Below, piece after piece: positions 16,816-25,136 of a stretch of DNA of 64,000 nucleotides. The stretch lies in NCBI GenBank assembly GCA_022827905.1, contig JAJEIQ010000076.1, positions 1-64,000 of the forward strand, in the 5' to 3' direction. The stretch is from Pseudomonadales bacterium (GTDB lineage Bacteria > Pseudomonadota > Gammaproteobacteria > Pseudomonadales > Azotimanducaceae). The notes under the pieces are model-generated. The model searched no databases. It was not told where the DNA came from and saw only the letters and a list, made by a program, of their open reading frames with translations. The position numbers and the translations under genes are program-made. The first letter of the stretch is position 1. Every line of letters starts with the position of its first letter.

Positions 16816-17786
16816 AGGCGGCCATCGTCGGGGCCGGCGTCATCGGCGGCGGCTGGGCCGCCCGTTTCCTGCTGCATGGCTGGAACGTCGCCGTCTTCGA
16901 CCCCTCCGAAACCGCCCGCGCGGGTCTTGAAGCCACCTTGACAGCGGCTCGGCGCAGCTTACCGAAGCTCTATGACACCCCCATGCCGGACGAGGGCCGC
17001 TTGGTCACGGCACCCGACTTGGAAACGGCCGTGGCGAACGCTGACTGGATTCAGGAGAGCGTGTCCGAAGACCTTGATCTAAAGCGTCGGGTCCATGCGG
17101 CCGTTGCCACGGGATCCCGTCCCGATGCGCCCATCGCTTCGTCCACCTCGGGATTCAGACCCTCGGTGCTGGCCGCGGACACAGCCCACGCCGACCGACT
17201 GCTGGTGTGCCATCCCTTCAATCCGGTGTACCTGCTGCCGCTGGTGGAGGTGGTGCCTTGCGCGCGCACCGGCGCCGCGATCATCGATCGGGCGATGGCG
17301 GTGCTCGAAGCGCTGGGCATGAAGCCGGTACGCATTCGCCGCGAAATCGACGCCCACGTCGCCGACCGGCTGCTGGAGGCGATGTGGCGGGAGGCGCTAT
17401 GGCTGGTGCGCGACGGCATCGCCACCACGGAGGAGATCGATACGGTGATTCGCTTCGGCTTCGGTCCCCGCTGGGCGCAGATGGGCTTGTTTGAAACCTA
17501 TCGGATCGCTGGGGGCGAAGCGGGCATGAGGCACTTTCTGGCTCAGTTCGGCCCGGCGCTGAAGTGGCCTTGGAGCCGCCTCACCGACGTGCCGGAGCTG
17601 ACCGAGGAGCTGATCGAGGAGATCGCCAGGCAGTCCGACGAGCAGGCTCAGGGCGCATCGATTCGTGAACTCGAACGGCGGCGGGACGACAACTTAGTTG
17701 CGATGTTCCGAGCCCTCAAGACCAAGGACCAAGGCGTTGGCGAAGTGCTCAATGCCGCCGAGGTCCGCCTGCGCCGGCGCGATTGA
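16812..17786 (+). CDS. lcdH: L-carnitine 3-dehydrogenase
   Basis: The 324-residue member of the 3-hydroxyacyl-CoA dehydrogenase fold oxidises L-carnitine to 3-dehydrocarnitine with NAD+. Its Rossmann glycines are in IVGAGVIGGGWAARFL with an acidic residue after beta-2 (VFDPS). ESVSEDLDLKR, SSTSGFRPSVLA and CHPFNPVYLLPLVEVV are typical of carnitine dehydrogenase rather than of FadB-type enzymes. It starts inside the stop of the BKACE gene (ATGA), so the two steps of carnitine breakdown are translationally coupled. A general 3-hydroxyacyl-CoA dehydrogenase is the alternative, but context favours carnitine. Confidence 0.85.
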   Translation: MKAAIVGAGVIGGGWAARFLLHGWNVAVFDPSETARAGLEATLTAARRSLPKLYDTPMPDEGRLVTAPDLETAVANADWIQESVSEDLDLKRRVHAAVATGSRPDAPIASSTSGFRPSVLAADTAHADRLLVCHPFNPVYLLPLVEVVPCARTGAAIIDRAMAVLEALGMKPVRIRREIDAHVADRLLEAMWREALWLVRDGIATTEEIDTVIRFGFGPRWAQMGLFETYRIAGGEAGMRHFLAQFGPALKWPWSRLTDVPELTEELIEEIARQSDEQAQGASIRELERRRDDNLVAMFRALKTKDQGVGEVLNAAEVRLRRRD

Positions 17787-17789
17787 CGC

Positions 17790-18221
17790 TTAACCTGACA
17801 GGCTCTGCATGGTGAGGGAGAGGGGCAGGGCGATTACCAGCAGAATGAACATCAGGGCGAGGCCGGCGAGCAGGGCAACCAATACCGTTTGCCCGAGGCC
17901 GTGCGCCTCGCCGCCGTTGTGCCGGTGGTAGTCGATGGCGGGGCCCTGCAGGCGATTGCCGAGGAATCCAGCGATTGCAACCTGGGCAACGATGAACAGC
18001 GGCGCCCAAACCACGGTCTGGGGAAGCAGCAAGCTGGCGGCTAGGATGACGCCATAAACGATCAAGCCCGCCTGCACGATGCGCTTGGCGAGCTCCGGCT
18101 TGCCGAGCGCGGCGTAGTTGTGCGCCGCCATGTAGATGGGTGCCACCAAGGAGCCAAGGGCGGCGCCAACCATCATGCCATTGACGGTGTAGAGCCGCGG
18201 TGGCGATGCGGGATTGCTCAC
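17790..18221 (-). CDS. Hypothetical integral membrane protein
   Basis: The 143-residue protein has four hydrophobic segments: around MMVGAALGSLVAPIYMAA, LIVYGVILAASLLL, VWAPLFIVAQVAIAGF and VLVALLAGLALMFILLVIA. A soluble loop rich in His and Gly (YHRHNGGEAHG) precedes the last helix. Family unknown. It is convergent with lcdH (3 bases between stops) and divergent from the DsbA-like gene. Confidence 0.65.
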   Translation of the reverse strand: MSNPASPPRLYTVNGMMVGAALGSLVAPIYMAAHNYAALGKPELAKRIVQAGLIVYGVILAASLLLPQTVVWAPLFIVAQVAIAGFLGNRLQGPAIDYHRHNGGEAHGLGQTVLVALLAGLALMFILLVIALPLSLTMQSLSG

Positions 18222-18307
18222 ACAAGGAATCCACCAAGGTCGTCCTTGGCAGTCTATATAATCGGGCTGCGGATTGGGATATCCCCAGTGGTGCGGAGAC
18301 GGAGCGC

Positions 18308-18940
18308 ATGGAAATTGAAATCTTCTCCGATGTGGTCTGCCCCTGGTGCTACATCGGCAAGCGGCGGCTCGATGCGGTGCTGCAAACGCCGGTTGGCGAG
18401 GGGGTGACCCTGCGCTGGCGACCGTACCAGTTGCGCCCCGGGCTGCCTGGCAAAGGCGTGGACCGGGCGGAGTACCTGCGGGCCCGGTACGGCGAGGATG
18501 CCGATCCGGGCCGCGTTCCGCAGCGCTTGGCCGCAGAGGCGGAGGATGCCGGGCTGACCTTCGACTTTGCCGCCATAGGGCGCATGCCGAACACCTTTCA
18601 AGCCCACCGCCTCATGGAGTTGGCTTGGGACGACGGCGTGCAGCATCAACTGGCCGAAGTGCTGTTCGACGCCTATTTCCGCGCCGGCAAGGACATCGGC
18701 CAAAGGGAAACCCTGGTCGAAGCGGCGGAGCGGTCGGGCATCGACGGCGCCAAGGCAGCGCAACATCTCGACGGCGACGCCGGTGCGGACCAGGTTCGGG
18801 AACAACTCGAACGCGCCGTGGATTTGGGCGTTTCGGGGGTTCCCAGCTATCTCCTTGCTGGCCGATTCACCCTGCCGGGAGCCCAAACTCCGGAAGTGAT
18901 GGGGCAGTTCATTCAACGTGCAAAGGAACGGCTTGCCTGA
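18308..18940 (+). CDS. DsbA-family (FrnE-like) oxidoreductase
   Basis: The 210-residue thioredoxin-fold protein has the active site VVCPWCYIGKRRLD and an inserted helical domain, as in FrnE/2-hydroxychromene-2-carboxylate isomerase relatives. The cis-Pro region is SGVPSYLLAGRF. There is no signal peptide, so it is probably cytoplasmic. A longer frame to 18200 exists, but ATG 18308 gives the standard MEIEIFSD start. It would reduce or isomerise disulfides; its substrate is unknown. Confidence 0.85.
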   Translation: MEIEIFSDVVCPWCYIGKRRLDAVLQTPVGEGVTLRWRPYQLRPGLPGKGVDRAEYLRARYGEDADPGRVPQRLAAEAEDAGLTFDFAAIGRMPNTFQAHRLMELAWDDGVQHQLAEVLFDAYFRAGKDIGQRETLVEAAERSGIDGAKAAQHLDGDAGADQVREQLERAVDLGVSGVPSYLLAGRFTLPGAQTPEVMGQFIQRAKERLA

Positions 18941-18960
18941 ACTGGCCGCCGGAATCCCGG

Positions 18961-19785
18961 CTAGCTCAGGCGCTGGTCCATGGCGTGGGCGGGGAGGCCT
19001 TGGGTCTGGCCGACGATCTTGGCTGGGATGCCGGCCACCGTCACATGATCGGGCACGTCTTCGAGGACGACGCTGCCGGCGCCCACCTTGGCGCCTTCGC
19101 CCACTTCGATGTTGCCGATGATCTTGCAGCCCGCCGCCAGCAGCACGCCGCGGCCGATTTTCGGATGCCGGTCACCGGATTCCTTGCCGGTGCCGCCGAG
19201 GGTGACGGCATGCAGGATGGACACGTCATCGCCGACCACGGCGGTCTCCCCGGCCACCAGCCCGGTGGCGTGATCGAGCATGATGCCGGCACCGAACCGG
19301 GCCGCAGGATGGATATCGACGCCCAAGGTGACGCTGATCTGGTTTTGAAAGAAGTGCGCTAGGGTCTTGCGGCCCTGCCGCCACAGCCAATGGGCGATGC
19401 GATGGGCCTGCAGCGCGTGAAAACCCTTGAAGAACAGGAAGGGGGTGAGGGGGTCTTCGCAGGCGGGATCCCGACTGAAGGTGGCCATCATGTCGTTGGC
19501 GGCGGACTGCAGGATGCTGGGGTCGGCTTCGATGGCCTCCTGAATCACGTCGCGGATCAGCATGGTGGGCAGCATGGGATTGTCGAGCTTGCTGGCCAGG
19601 CGAAAGCTCAGCGCTGCGCCGAAACTGTGGTGATTGAGCACGGTGGCGTGAAAGTAGCTGCCGAGAATCGGCTCTTCGCTGGCCTTGGCCCGCGCCTCCC
19701 GGCGCAGCACCGGCCAAAGATCAGCGGGTGTGCGCCCCGCCTCGGGAACGTCCGATACTAAGGCTTCGACGTGGCTTTGACTCAT
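18961..19785 (-). CDS. cysE: Serine O-acetyltransferase
   Basis: The 274-residue enzyme transfers acetyl from acetyl-CoA to L-serine, the first step of cysteine synthesis. An N-terminal helical domain (about 1-150) precedes a left-handed beta-helix of hexapeptide repeats: DIHPAARFGAGIMLDHATG (catalytic Asp-His pair), VVGDDVSILHAVTLGGTGK, RHPKIGRGVLLAAG and AKVGAGSVVLEDVP. Length and order match CysE. It lies on the minus strand downstream of a flippase gene, separated by 82 bases, and probably has its own expression signal. Confidence 0.93.
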   Translation of the reverse strand: MSQSHVEALVSDVPEAGRTPADLWPVLRREARAKASEEPILGSYFHATVLNHHSFGAALSFRLASKLDNPMLPTMLIRDVIQEAIEADPSILQSAANDMMATFSRDPACEDPLTPFLFFKGFHALQAHRIAHWLWRQGRKTLAHFFQNQISVTLGVDIHPAARFGAGIMLDHATGLVAGETAVVGDDVSILHAVTLGGTGKESGDRHPKIGRGVLLAAGCKIIGNIEVGEGAKVGAGSVVLEDVPDHVTVAGIPAKIVGQTQGLPAHAMDQRLS

Positions 19786-19867
19786 GGCAGCGGTTTCGTA
19801 AACGGCCCGTCAAGGGTAACGCCACCTAGGCGATTTGCAACCGACTGGAAGCGATTCCAGGTCAGCT

Positions 19868-21154
19868 TCATGCGCGCTGAGCGGTTCGCCGCACCAGCCA
19901 GACCATGCCGCAGATGCTGGCGCTGGCGCTCGCCAGGGCGGCCCAGCCTGCGCCGTCAAGGCCGATCAGGGGCTTGGTTGCGAACAAGGTGGCGAAAAAC
20001 AGGGCCACCGCCATGCTTTGCAGGATGAGCACTTGAACCACGCCGTCCATGGCGTAGCTTGCCGGGCGCAAGGGGGCAGCGCCCAGTTCCAGGGCGGCTG
20101 CCCCGAGCAGCAGCGCCAACAGCGTTGCCCCGGCCCGGAAGGGCTCGCCGGCCAGCAGGGCGAGCAGATCGGCGCCAAACGCCAGCGCGGCTAGGACAAA
20201 GACGCCGCCCACCAGCGCTAGGGCGGCGCTCGCCCGCCAAGTCAGGGACAGGAAGGCGCTCTTGTTCTCGTTCCAAAGCTCGGTCAGGTCGGGAAAGATG
20301 GCTTGGCGCAGCAGCACGACGGGCTTGCTCACCACTTCCGCGATGTCGCGGGCCAACCGATAGATGCCGGCGCTGTGGGCCCCAAACAGCAAACCGACGG
20401 CCAAGGTCGCCCCATGCCGGGGCACCATGTCCAGGTTCGACTGCCAGTAGACCGCCTTGAGGAATGGCGCGAGCTTGGGCTGTGCCGCCAAGGCGGGGCG
20501 GATGGGCGTGCCGAACTTGGGCAAGCCCAGATAGGGCGCAGCGCTCGTCAGCAGCAACGCGTGTTCGAGCAACAGGCTCGCACCCCAGACTGTGACAAAC
20601 CACTCGATGGGAGCCGCAAAGCCGATGCAGGCCGCCACGCCAGCCAATCGCAGGGCGGGCGCAGCCATCAACTGGACGCTGAGCAGCCGGTATCGGTCCA
20701 GGCCGCGTAACGCCCCTTTAGCGGCGCCGGTGGCCGTGCAAATCAGCGCGGCAACATAGATCCAAGCCGCGTCGGCCATGTCCGCGGGCAAACCCATGGG
20801 CTCGGCGGCGAACACGAGACCGGCAGCGGCAAGGGTGGCCGCCGACAGGGCGATGAGGAGATCGAAGCGGAACAGGGCGCCGATCAGATCAAGCCAAGCA
20901 GTCGTGGGTTGGTTGCGGCCGCTATTGCGGTCCAGCAAGTGCTGCCCAAAGCGGATGGCCGCTTCCGACGATTTGACGCTGCACAGGTGGCGGAGTATGT
21001 GCGCCGCCGTATGCAGCAGGATGACCAGTCCGAATGGTTCCGGCCCTAGGTTTCGCGCCATCAGGGCAGTGGCGGCCAAGGCCAGCAGGGCGCCGGCGCC
21101 TCGGCCGCTGAGCAGCCAGCCGAAGTTTCGGGCGACCCGCCGGGTGACGCTCAA
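19868..21154 (-). CDS. Polysaccharide/lipid flippase-like membrane protein (MOP superfamily)
   Basis: The roughly 428-residue protein has 12 or more hydrophobic helices and the N-terminal pattern RNFGWLLSGRGAGALLALA, then ARNLGPEPFGLVIL, typical of Wzx-like oligosaccharide flippases. It probably moves a lipid-linked glycan or polar lipid headgroup across the inner membrane. I place the start at a TTG that overlaps the TGA of the upstream gene (TTGA). The ATG at 21196 would overlap that gene by 46 bases. It belongs to an operon with a nucleotidyltransferase-like gene and a CDP-alcohol phosphotransferase. Confidence 0.78.
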   Translation of the reverse strand: MSVTRRVARNFGWLLSGRGAGALLALAATALMARNLGPEPFGLVILLHTAAHILRHLCSVKSSEAAIRFGQHLLDRNSGRNQPTTAWLDLIGALFRFDLLIALSAATLAAAGLVFAAEPMGLPADMADAAWIYVAALICTATGAAKGALRGLDRYRLLSVQLMAAPALRLAGVAACIGFAAPIEWFVTVWGASLLLEHALLLTSAAPYLGLPKFGTPIRPALAAQPKLAPFLKAVYWQSNLDMVPRHGATLAVGLLFGAHSAGIYRLARDIAEVVSKPVVLLRQAIFPDLTELWNENKSAFLSLTWRASAALALVGGVFVLAALAFGADLLALLAGEPFRAGATLLALLLGAAALELGAAPLRPASYAMDGVVQVLILQSMAVALFFATLFATKPLIGLDGAGWAALASASASICGMVWLVRRTAQRA

Positions 21155-22005
21155 CGAAAGGCCTTCAACCGGTAAAGGCGCCAGGCCAAGGGCCAAGCGA
21201 AGAGCAGGGGATAGCGGCGTTGCCGTTCGGTGGCATCAAGGCGCACGCCAGAATGGCGTTCCAGCTTCCAGAGCATGTAGTCCACCCCATCCTCGAAGGT
21301 GAGGGCGGACTTGCCGATGCGCAGCACTGAAAAGAGCTTGCCCGCCGCCTGGGCCACCGGCCAAGCCCGGGAGCCGCGTCGCGAAGTGGTGTTGGCCTGC
21401 CGCGCTTGGAACAGTCGGTCATAGTAACCCTGATTGGCGGCGTACAGCGCCTCATGCTTGCTCGCCCCCTCGGATCGGACTTCGGCGGCGTAGGTTCGAG
21501 CAAACACGGCCATCCAGAAGGCGGCTGAGGTGGTGGGGGAGGGGTTGGGGGCCACTTCGTCCATCAGGCGCTGGGCCGACCGGGCGGCCACGAAGTCAAG
21601 TTGTGCGGCCACGACCCGATCCCGGCAGTGAAGCCGCTGGCAGGGTTGTGCGAAGCGCGCCCAGAAATAGGGATGCCGATCACCGGTCACCGCCCTCAGA
21701 AGCTGCGCCGTGGTGAGAACGCTGACCTTGGCGCGTCCTCCCGCGCCGTTCTCGAACGGCAGGTTGAGGACGTTGGGCGGCAGCGCCGCGCCCAGCCAGC
21801 GATGCCGGCGAGGCTTGGCGGGCCAGCTGTTCAGCAGGACGTAAACGTCCGGCATGGCGTCTTCCACGCCGCGCAGATAGGATCCGTACAGAATGATGGC
21901 ATCCACCCGCTCGCCATAGCGCGCGCGAAGGCGGGCGGTGAGGCGGGTGATCCCATCGTCAACGGGGCCGCTGCGGATGGTGGAGCTTGAGGAATCAGTT
22001 TCCAT
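21151..22005 (-). CDS. Nucleotidyltransferase-fold protein, possibly catalytically altered
   Basis: The 284-residue protein has an N-terminal segment (about 25-60) AIILYGSYLRGVEDAMPDVYV matching the GS...DxD nucleotidyltransferase core, but with Tyr where the second metal-binding acid is expected. The remainder is helical, with ARSAQRLMDEV and a C-terminal basic tail. It may bind nucleotide without transfer, or be an adaptor for the neighbouring phosphotransferase. Start at ATG 22005 overlaps the upstream gene by 11 bases and its stop overlaps the flippase start, so all three are translationally coupled. No specific family name is offered. Confidence 0.65.
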   Translation of the reverse strand: METDSSSSTIRSGPVDDGITRLTARLRARYGERVDAIILYGSYLRGVEDAMPDVYVLLNSWPAKPRRHRWLGAALPPNVLNLPFENGAGGRAKVSVLTTAQLLRAVTGDRHPYFWARFAQPCQRLHCRDRVVAAQLDFVAARSAQRLMDEVAPNPSPTTSAAFWMAVFARTYAAEVRSEGASKHEALYAANQGYYDRLFQARQANTTSRRGSRAWPVAQAAGKLFSVLRIGKSALTFEDGVDYMLWKLERHSGVRLDATERQRRYPLLFAWPLAWRLYRLKAFR

Positions 22006-23173
22006 AGGCGCGCCTCGTGGACGAAAAGGTGCGGTGGGCGCGGGGATGGCGAAGCGCTGCTTCGGGGTCGGCCAACCAGGACTGCAGCGGACCGCGGCGA
22101 ATTCTTGAGCCGGCCGCAACGCCGAGCCGCGCCAGCATCACCAAGGACGACAGCACCGTCCACAACGCCACGAGGGCGAATCCCGCCGCCGGTGCCCCGA
22201 CCAACAGGCAAAGGGTCAGAATCACCAAGCAGGGATTGCGGCGCGCGGTGATCAGGCGGAAGTAGGCGTCGAAGGGACGCCAAGCGAACATACTCACGGA
22301 TCCCAAGGCGTGAAAAGCCGCTTCGATGAGACGACCGGCCAGATAGCCGCCGACGATGAGTGCCAAAAGCGCATCGAAGCCCAAGCCCCAAATGGGTTCC
22401 AGCGGAGTCAGGGACAGGCCCCACAACCAATACCAGAACGGTGGGTGAACGATGTCCATGCCGTGGTCCAGCCAGTGGCCGAACTGGCTCGATTGAACGG
22501 TGACCCGGGCCAGCTTGCCATCCACGGTATCCAAAAAGGTCATCAGCCAAGCGGGGACCAGACCGGCCCAAAGCCAACCCTCCAGGAACAGCCAGCAGGT
22601 GGCCAGCATGAGCATGAATCCGGCCAGCGTGACGGCGTTGGGGGAGATGCGCCGATTGGCGCAGGCGCGCACGGCCGCCTTGGCCGGCACCGGCCACCAC
22701 CACTTGGTCACGAAATCGGTGATTCCCTTGTAAGACGCACCGTACAAGCGGTCCTCCAAGGCTGCGGCCCGGTCGGGGGCGATGCGTTCGAGCAGCGGTG
22801 GCGTGGCGAGACGAAGATCGCCTTCGAATGCGGCGAGGTCCTCTGCGCCCAAGCGCGGCAAGCCGTCGTTGGCCGGGACCGCTTCGCCCCTGAGCAGGGC
22901 TTCGGCGGTAGGAACATTGGCTGCCTGCACCGCTGCCGCGGCCGGCGCATCGCCGTCCATGAGCACGCCGCCGCGCCGCAGCAGACCCTCAAGGGTGCGC
23001 GGCTCGAAAAGGTAGTCCGCCCTGACCAGCAACAGGTTGCCAGGGCGGCTTCCGGGTGCTTCGAGGGATAATTCGACGCCGTCGATGCGCGCCAATTGGC
23101 GGGCCAGCCGCTCAGGACTGGTCAGTCCCCAAAGGGTGACGCTGGATTGGCCAATGATGTGGGCTGCGGTCAT
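21995..23173 (-). CDS. CDP-alcohol phosphatidyltransferase with N-terminal extension
   Basis: The 392-residue membrane enzyme has a C-terminal CDP-alcohol phosphotransferase domain with the full signature FLDTVDGKLARVTVQSS then GHWLDHGMDI (D-x2-D-G-x2-A-R-x8-G-x3-D-x3-D). Five or six membrane helices follow or flank it. Residues 1 to about 150 form a soluble domain resembling the degenerate nucleotidyltransferase part of two-domain IPC/DIPP synthases. It would transfer a phospho-alcohol from a CDP-linked donor to an acceptor; neither is known. Start ATG 23173 is favoured over the frame extending to 23209, which would overlap the divergent metallophosphoesterase gene. Confidence 0.8.
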   Translation of the reverse strand: MTAAHIIGQSSVTLWGLTSPERLARQLARIDGVELSLEAPGSRPGNLLLVRADYLFEPRTLEGLLRRGGVLMDGDAPAAAAVQAANVPTAEALLRGEAVPANDGLPRLGAEDLAAFEGDLRLATPPLLERIAPDRAAALEDRLYGASYKGITDFVTKWWWPVPAKAAVRACANRRISPNAVTLAGFMLMLATCWLFLEGWLWAGLVPAWLMTFLDTVDGKLARVTVQSSQFGHWLDHGMDIVHPPFWYWLWGLSLTPLEPIWGLGFDALLALIVGGYLAGRLIEAAFHALGSVSMFAWRPFDAYFRLITARRNPCLVILTLCLLVGAPAAGFALVALWTVLSSLVMLARLGVAAGSRIRRGPLQSWLADPEAALRHPRAHRTFSSTRRAYGN

Positions 23174-23212
23174 TGCAACGGATGAACAGAAAAGGCGATT
23201 ATGTGCCACGCC

Positions 23213-24097
23213 ATGCGCCTAATCCACATTTCCGATCTGCATCTGACCGACCTATCCACGGTCAGTCCCCAGGAGATTCGCGGCAAGCGGCGCCTTGGGC
23301 ACTTTTCCTGGCGCGGACGCCGACGCCACCGCCACCTGCCCGTTTATCTGGAAGCGCTGCGCAGAGCGGTGCGGGACGCACAGCCGGACTTCATCGTGGT
23401 CACCGGCGATCTCATCCACATCGGATTGCCCAGTGAGCTGGCGGCGGCGGCCAACTGGCTTGAGGCATTGGCGCCGCCCGGCAGGGTCTTGGTCACCCCT
23501 GGCAACCACGATCTCTACGCCGACGACTCCTGGGCTGCCTGCGAAGAGCATTGGGGCAGGTACCTGCATCTCAGCCCGACTGCCGACGCGGGCGGGGAGG
23601 CGCCTTTTCAGCGTGGATTTCCATCCCGCGTGCGCCTTGACGGGATGGACCTCTATGGGCTCAACACGGGCTGCCCGACGCCACTGGGCGCCGCCTCCGG
23701 TCGTCTCGGCAGCGGCCAAAGGCGGCGTCTGGGACGTCTTATGGCGCAGGCTCCGGCTGGGACCTTGAAGGTGGTGGCGCTGCATCATGCGCCGCAGCGC
23801 GGCCTCATGCCGGGGCGCAAGGCGCTTGCCGACGCCGGCGCCCTCGAAGGCCTGCTCGGGGATGCCCATCTGGTGCTGCACGGACACGGACATTGGAGCC
23901 GCAGCTACCGTTGCGGTGGAGCGCGGGTGTTCGCCGTCGGTTCGGCTTCCACGGCGGATGCCGCCTTTCGCCAATTCGACTTTCACAGGCAGGGAGGTGG
24001 CGTGCAAGTTCGGATGAGCCTGCATGTGCGTGGTGCGGACGGCGACGGGTTTGCGCTCGGTGAGGAGGACGAGTTCAGCGTTTTAGCCGGATGCTGA
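23213..24097 (+). CDS. Calcineurin-like metallophosphoesterase
   Basis: The 294-residue protein has all metal-binding blocks of the family in order: HISDLHLTD, VVTGDLIHIG, TPGNHDLYA, VVALHHAPQRG and VLHGHGHWS. It hydrolyses a phosphomonoester or phosphodiester with a dinuclear metal centre. The internal ATG 23213 (MRLIHISDLH) is preferred to the ATG at 23201. It is divergent from the CDP-alcohol phosphotransferase operon with about 40 bases between starts, so it may process a related phosphodiester substrate. Its 3' end overlaps lptG by 23 bases. Confidence 0.85.
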   Translation: MRLIHISDLHLTDLSTVSPQEIRGKRRLGHFSWRGRRRHRHLPVYLEALRRAVRDAQPDFIVVTGDLIHIGLPSELAAAANWLEALAPPGRVLVTPGNHDLYADDSWAACEEHWGRYLHLSPTADAGGEAPFQRGFPSRVRLDGMDLYGLNTGCPTPLGAASGRLGSGQRRRLGRLMAQAPAGTLKVVALHHAPQRGLMPGRKALADAGALEGLLGDAHLVLHGHGHWSRSYRCGGARVFAVGSASTADAAFRQFDFHRQGGGVQVRMSLHVRGADGDGFALGEEDEFSVLAGC

Positions 24098-25136
24098 GCA
24101 AAGCTGCGGCCAAGGCGAGCAGATCCGGCGCCAAGCCGGCCAGCGGCGCTGGGAAGCGATAGAGCAGGCCGACCTGGAGACTGGTGCGCTCCAGAAGATA
24201 AAACAGGATGCCGATCAGGGCGCATAGGGTGACCCGGGCGCCCAACGGGGTGCTGCGCACGTTGCCCACCACGAAGGGCAGGCCCAGCAGGCCCATGGCA
24301 AACAGCCCCATCGGCAGGCCAAGCAACTGCCACAGCAGCACTTCAAAGCGGTGCGCATCGAGGCCGTTGCTGCGCAGATGTCCGATGTAGCCGACGAGAT
24401 CCGTGGGTGAGAGGGCATGTTCCGCCCGCAGCAGCGCAGCAATCTGCTCGGCATCGATGTCGCTGGCCCAAGGCAGTTGATCAAATTGGCTTTGCTCGAC
24501 GCTTTCGGCCTCGAAGCGGGTGACAGTCGCCTCGTGCAGCAGCCAAGTGTCCGGGCCGATGACGTCCGCCCGAGTGGCCTGAATGAGTTCACGAACCCTT
24601 CCGGCAGCGTCGAGCCGGTAGATTTCGATGTCCGAGGGCATGGTGCCATAGGCCACTTCGCCGACCCGGACCAAGCTCGATTCGCTGCGGGTCCAGTAGG
24701 CGTCGTCCTCCTTGGCGGCGTTGTCGAAGCTGCGGGTGCGCAGGTCCGATGCGCGCCCTTCAAAGCCGGGGATGACGGCCTGCTGCAGGATCAGCGCCGA
24801 GCCGGTCACGGCGAGCAGCATCAGCAGCAGGGGACGGGCGAGCCGCACGAGGCTGATGCCGCTGGCGCGCAAAGCGGTCACTTCGAGTTGGCTGGCCAGT
24901 TGGCCGAGACCGATCACTGTGCCCAATAGGCAGGTGATGGGCAGCAGGTCCAAGGCGATTCTGGGCAGCAGAAATCCAACCGTGCGCAAGGCTTCCAAAG
25001 TGCCGAAGGCGCCCTTGCCCACGTCTTCCAATTGTTCCGCCAAGGCGACGAAGCCGAACAGGCCGAGCAGCAGCAGGAACACTGGCGACCCGCCGCGCAG
25101 CAGGGCCAGCAGCAGATAGCGGTCCAGCAAGCTCAA
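24075..25136 (-). CDS. lptG: LPS export system permease LptG
   Basis: The 353-residue protein of the LptF/LptG permease family forms the inner-membrane ABC transporter LptB2FG that extracts lipopolysaccharide. It has the family layout: N-terminal LLDRYLLLALLRGG then TM helices, a VLLGT/GLGQLASQLEVTALRASGISLVRLARPL coupling segment in two blocks, a periplasmic beta-jellyroll (about 115-240) and three C-terminal TM helices. The start is taken as a TTG sharing bases with the lptF stop (TTGA). A frame extending further upstream runs inside lptF. Second of the lptF-lptG operon. Confidence 0.87.
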   Translation of the reverse strand: MSLLDRYLLLALLRGGSPVFLLLLGLFGFVALAEQLEDVGKGAFGTLEALRTVGFLLPRIALDLLPITCLLGTVIGLGQLASQLEVTALRASGISLVRLARPLLLMLLAVTGSALILQQAVIPGFEGRASDLRTRSFDNAAKEDDAYWTRSESSLVRVGEVAYGTMPSDIEIYRLDAAGRVRELIQATRADVIGPDTWLLHEATVTRFEAESVEQSQFDQLPWASDIDAEQIAALLRAEHALSPTDLVGYIGHLRSNGLDAHRFEVLLWQLLGLPMGLFAMGLLGLPFVVGNVRSTPLGARVTLCALIGILFYLLERTSLQVGLLYRFPAPLAGLAPDLLALAAALLSIRLKR

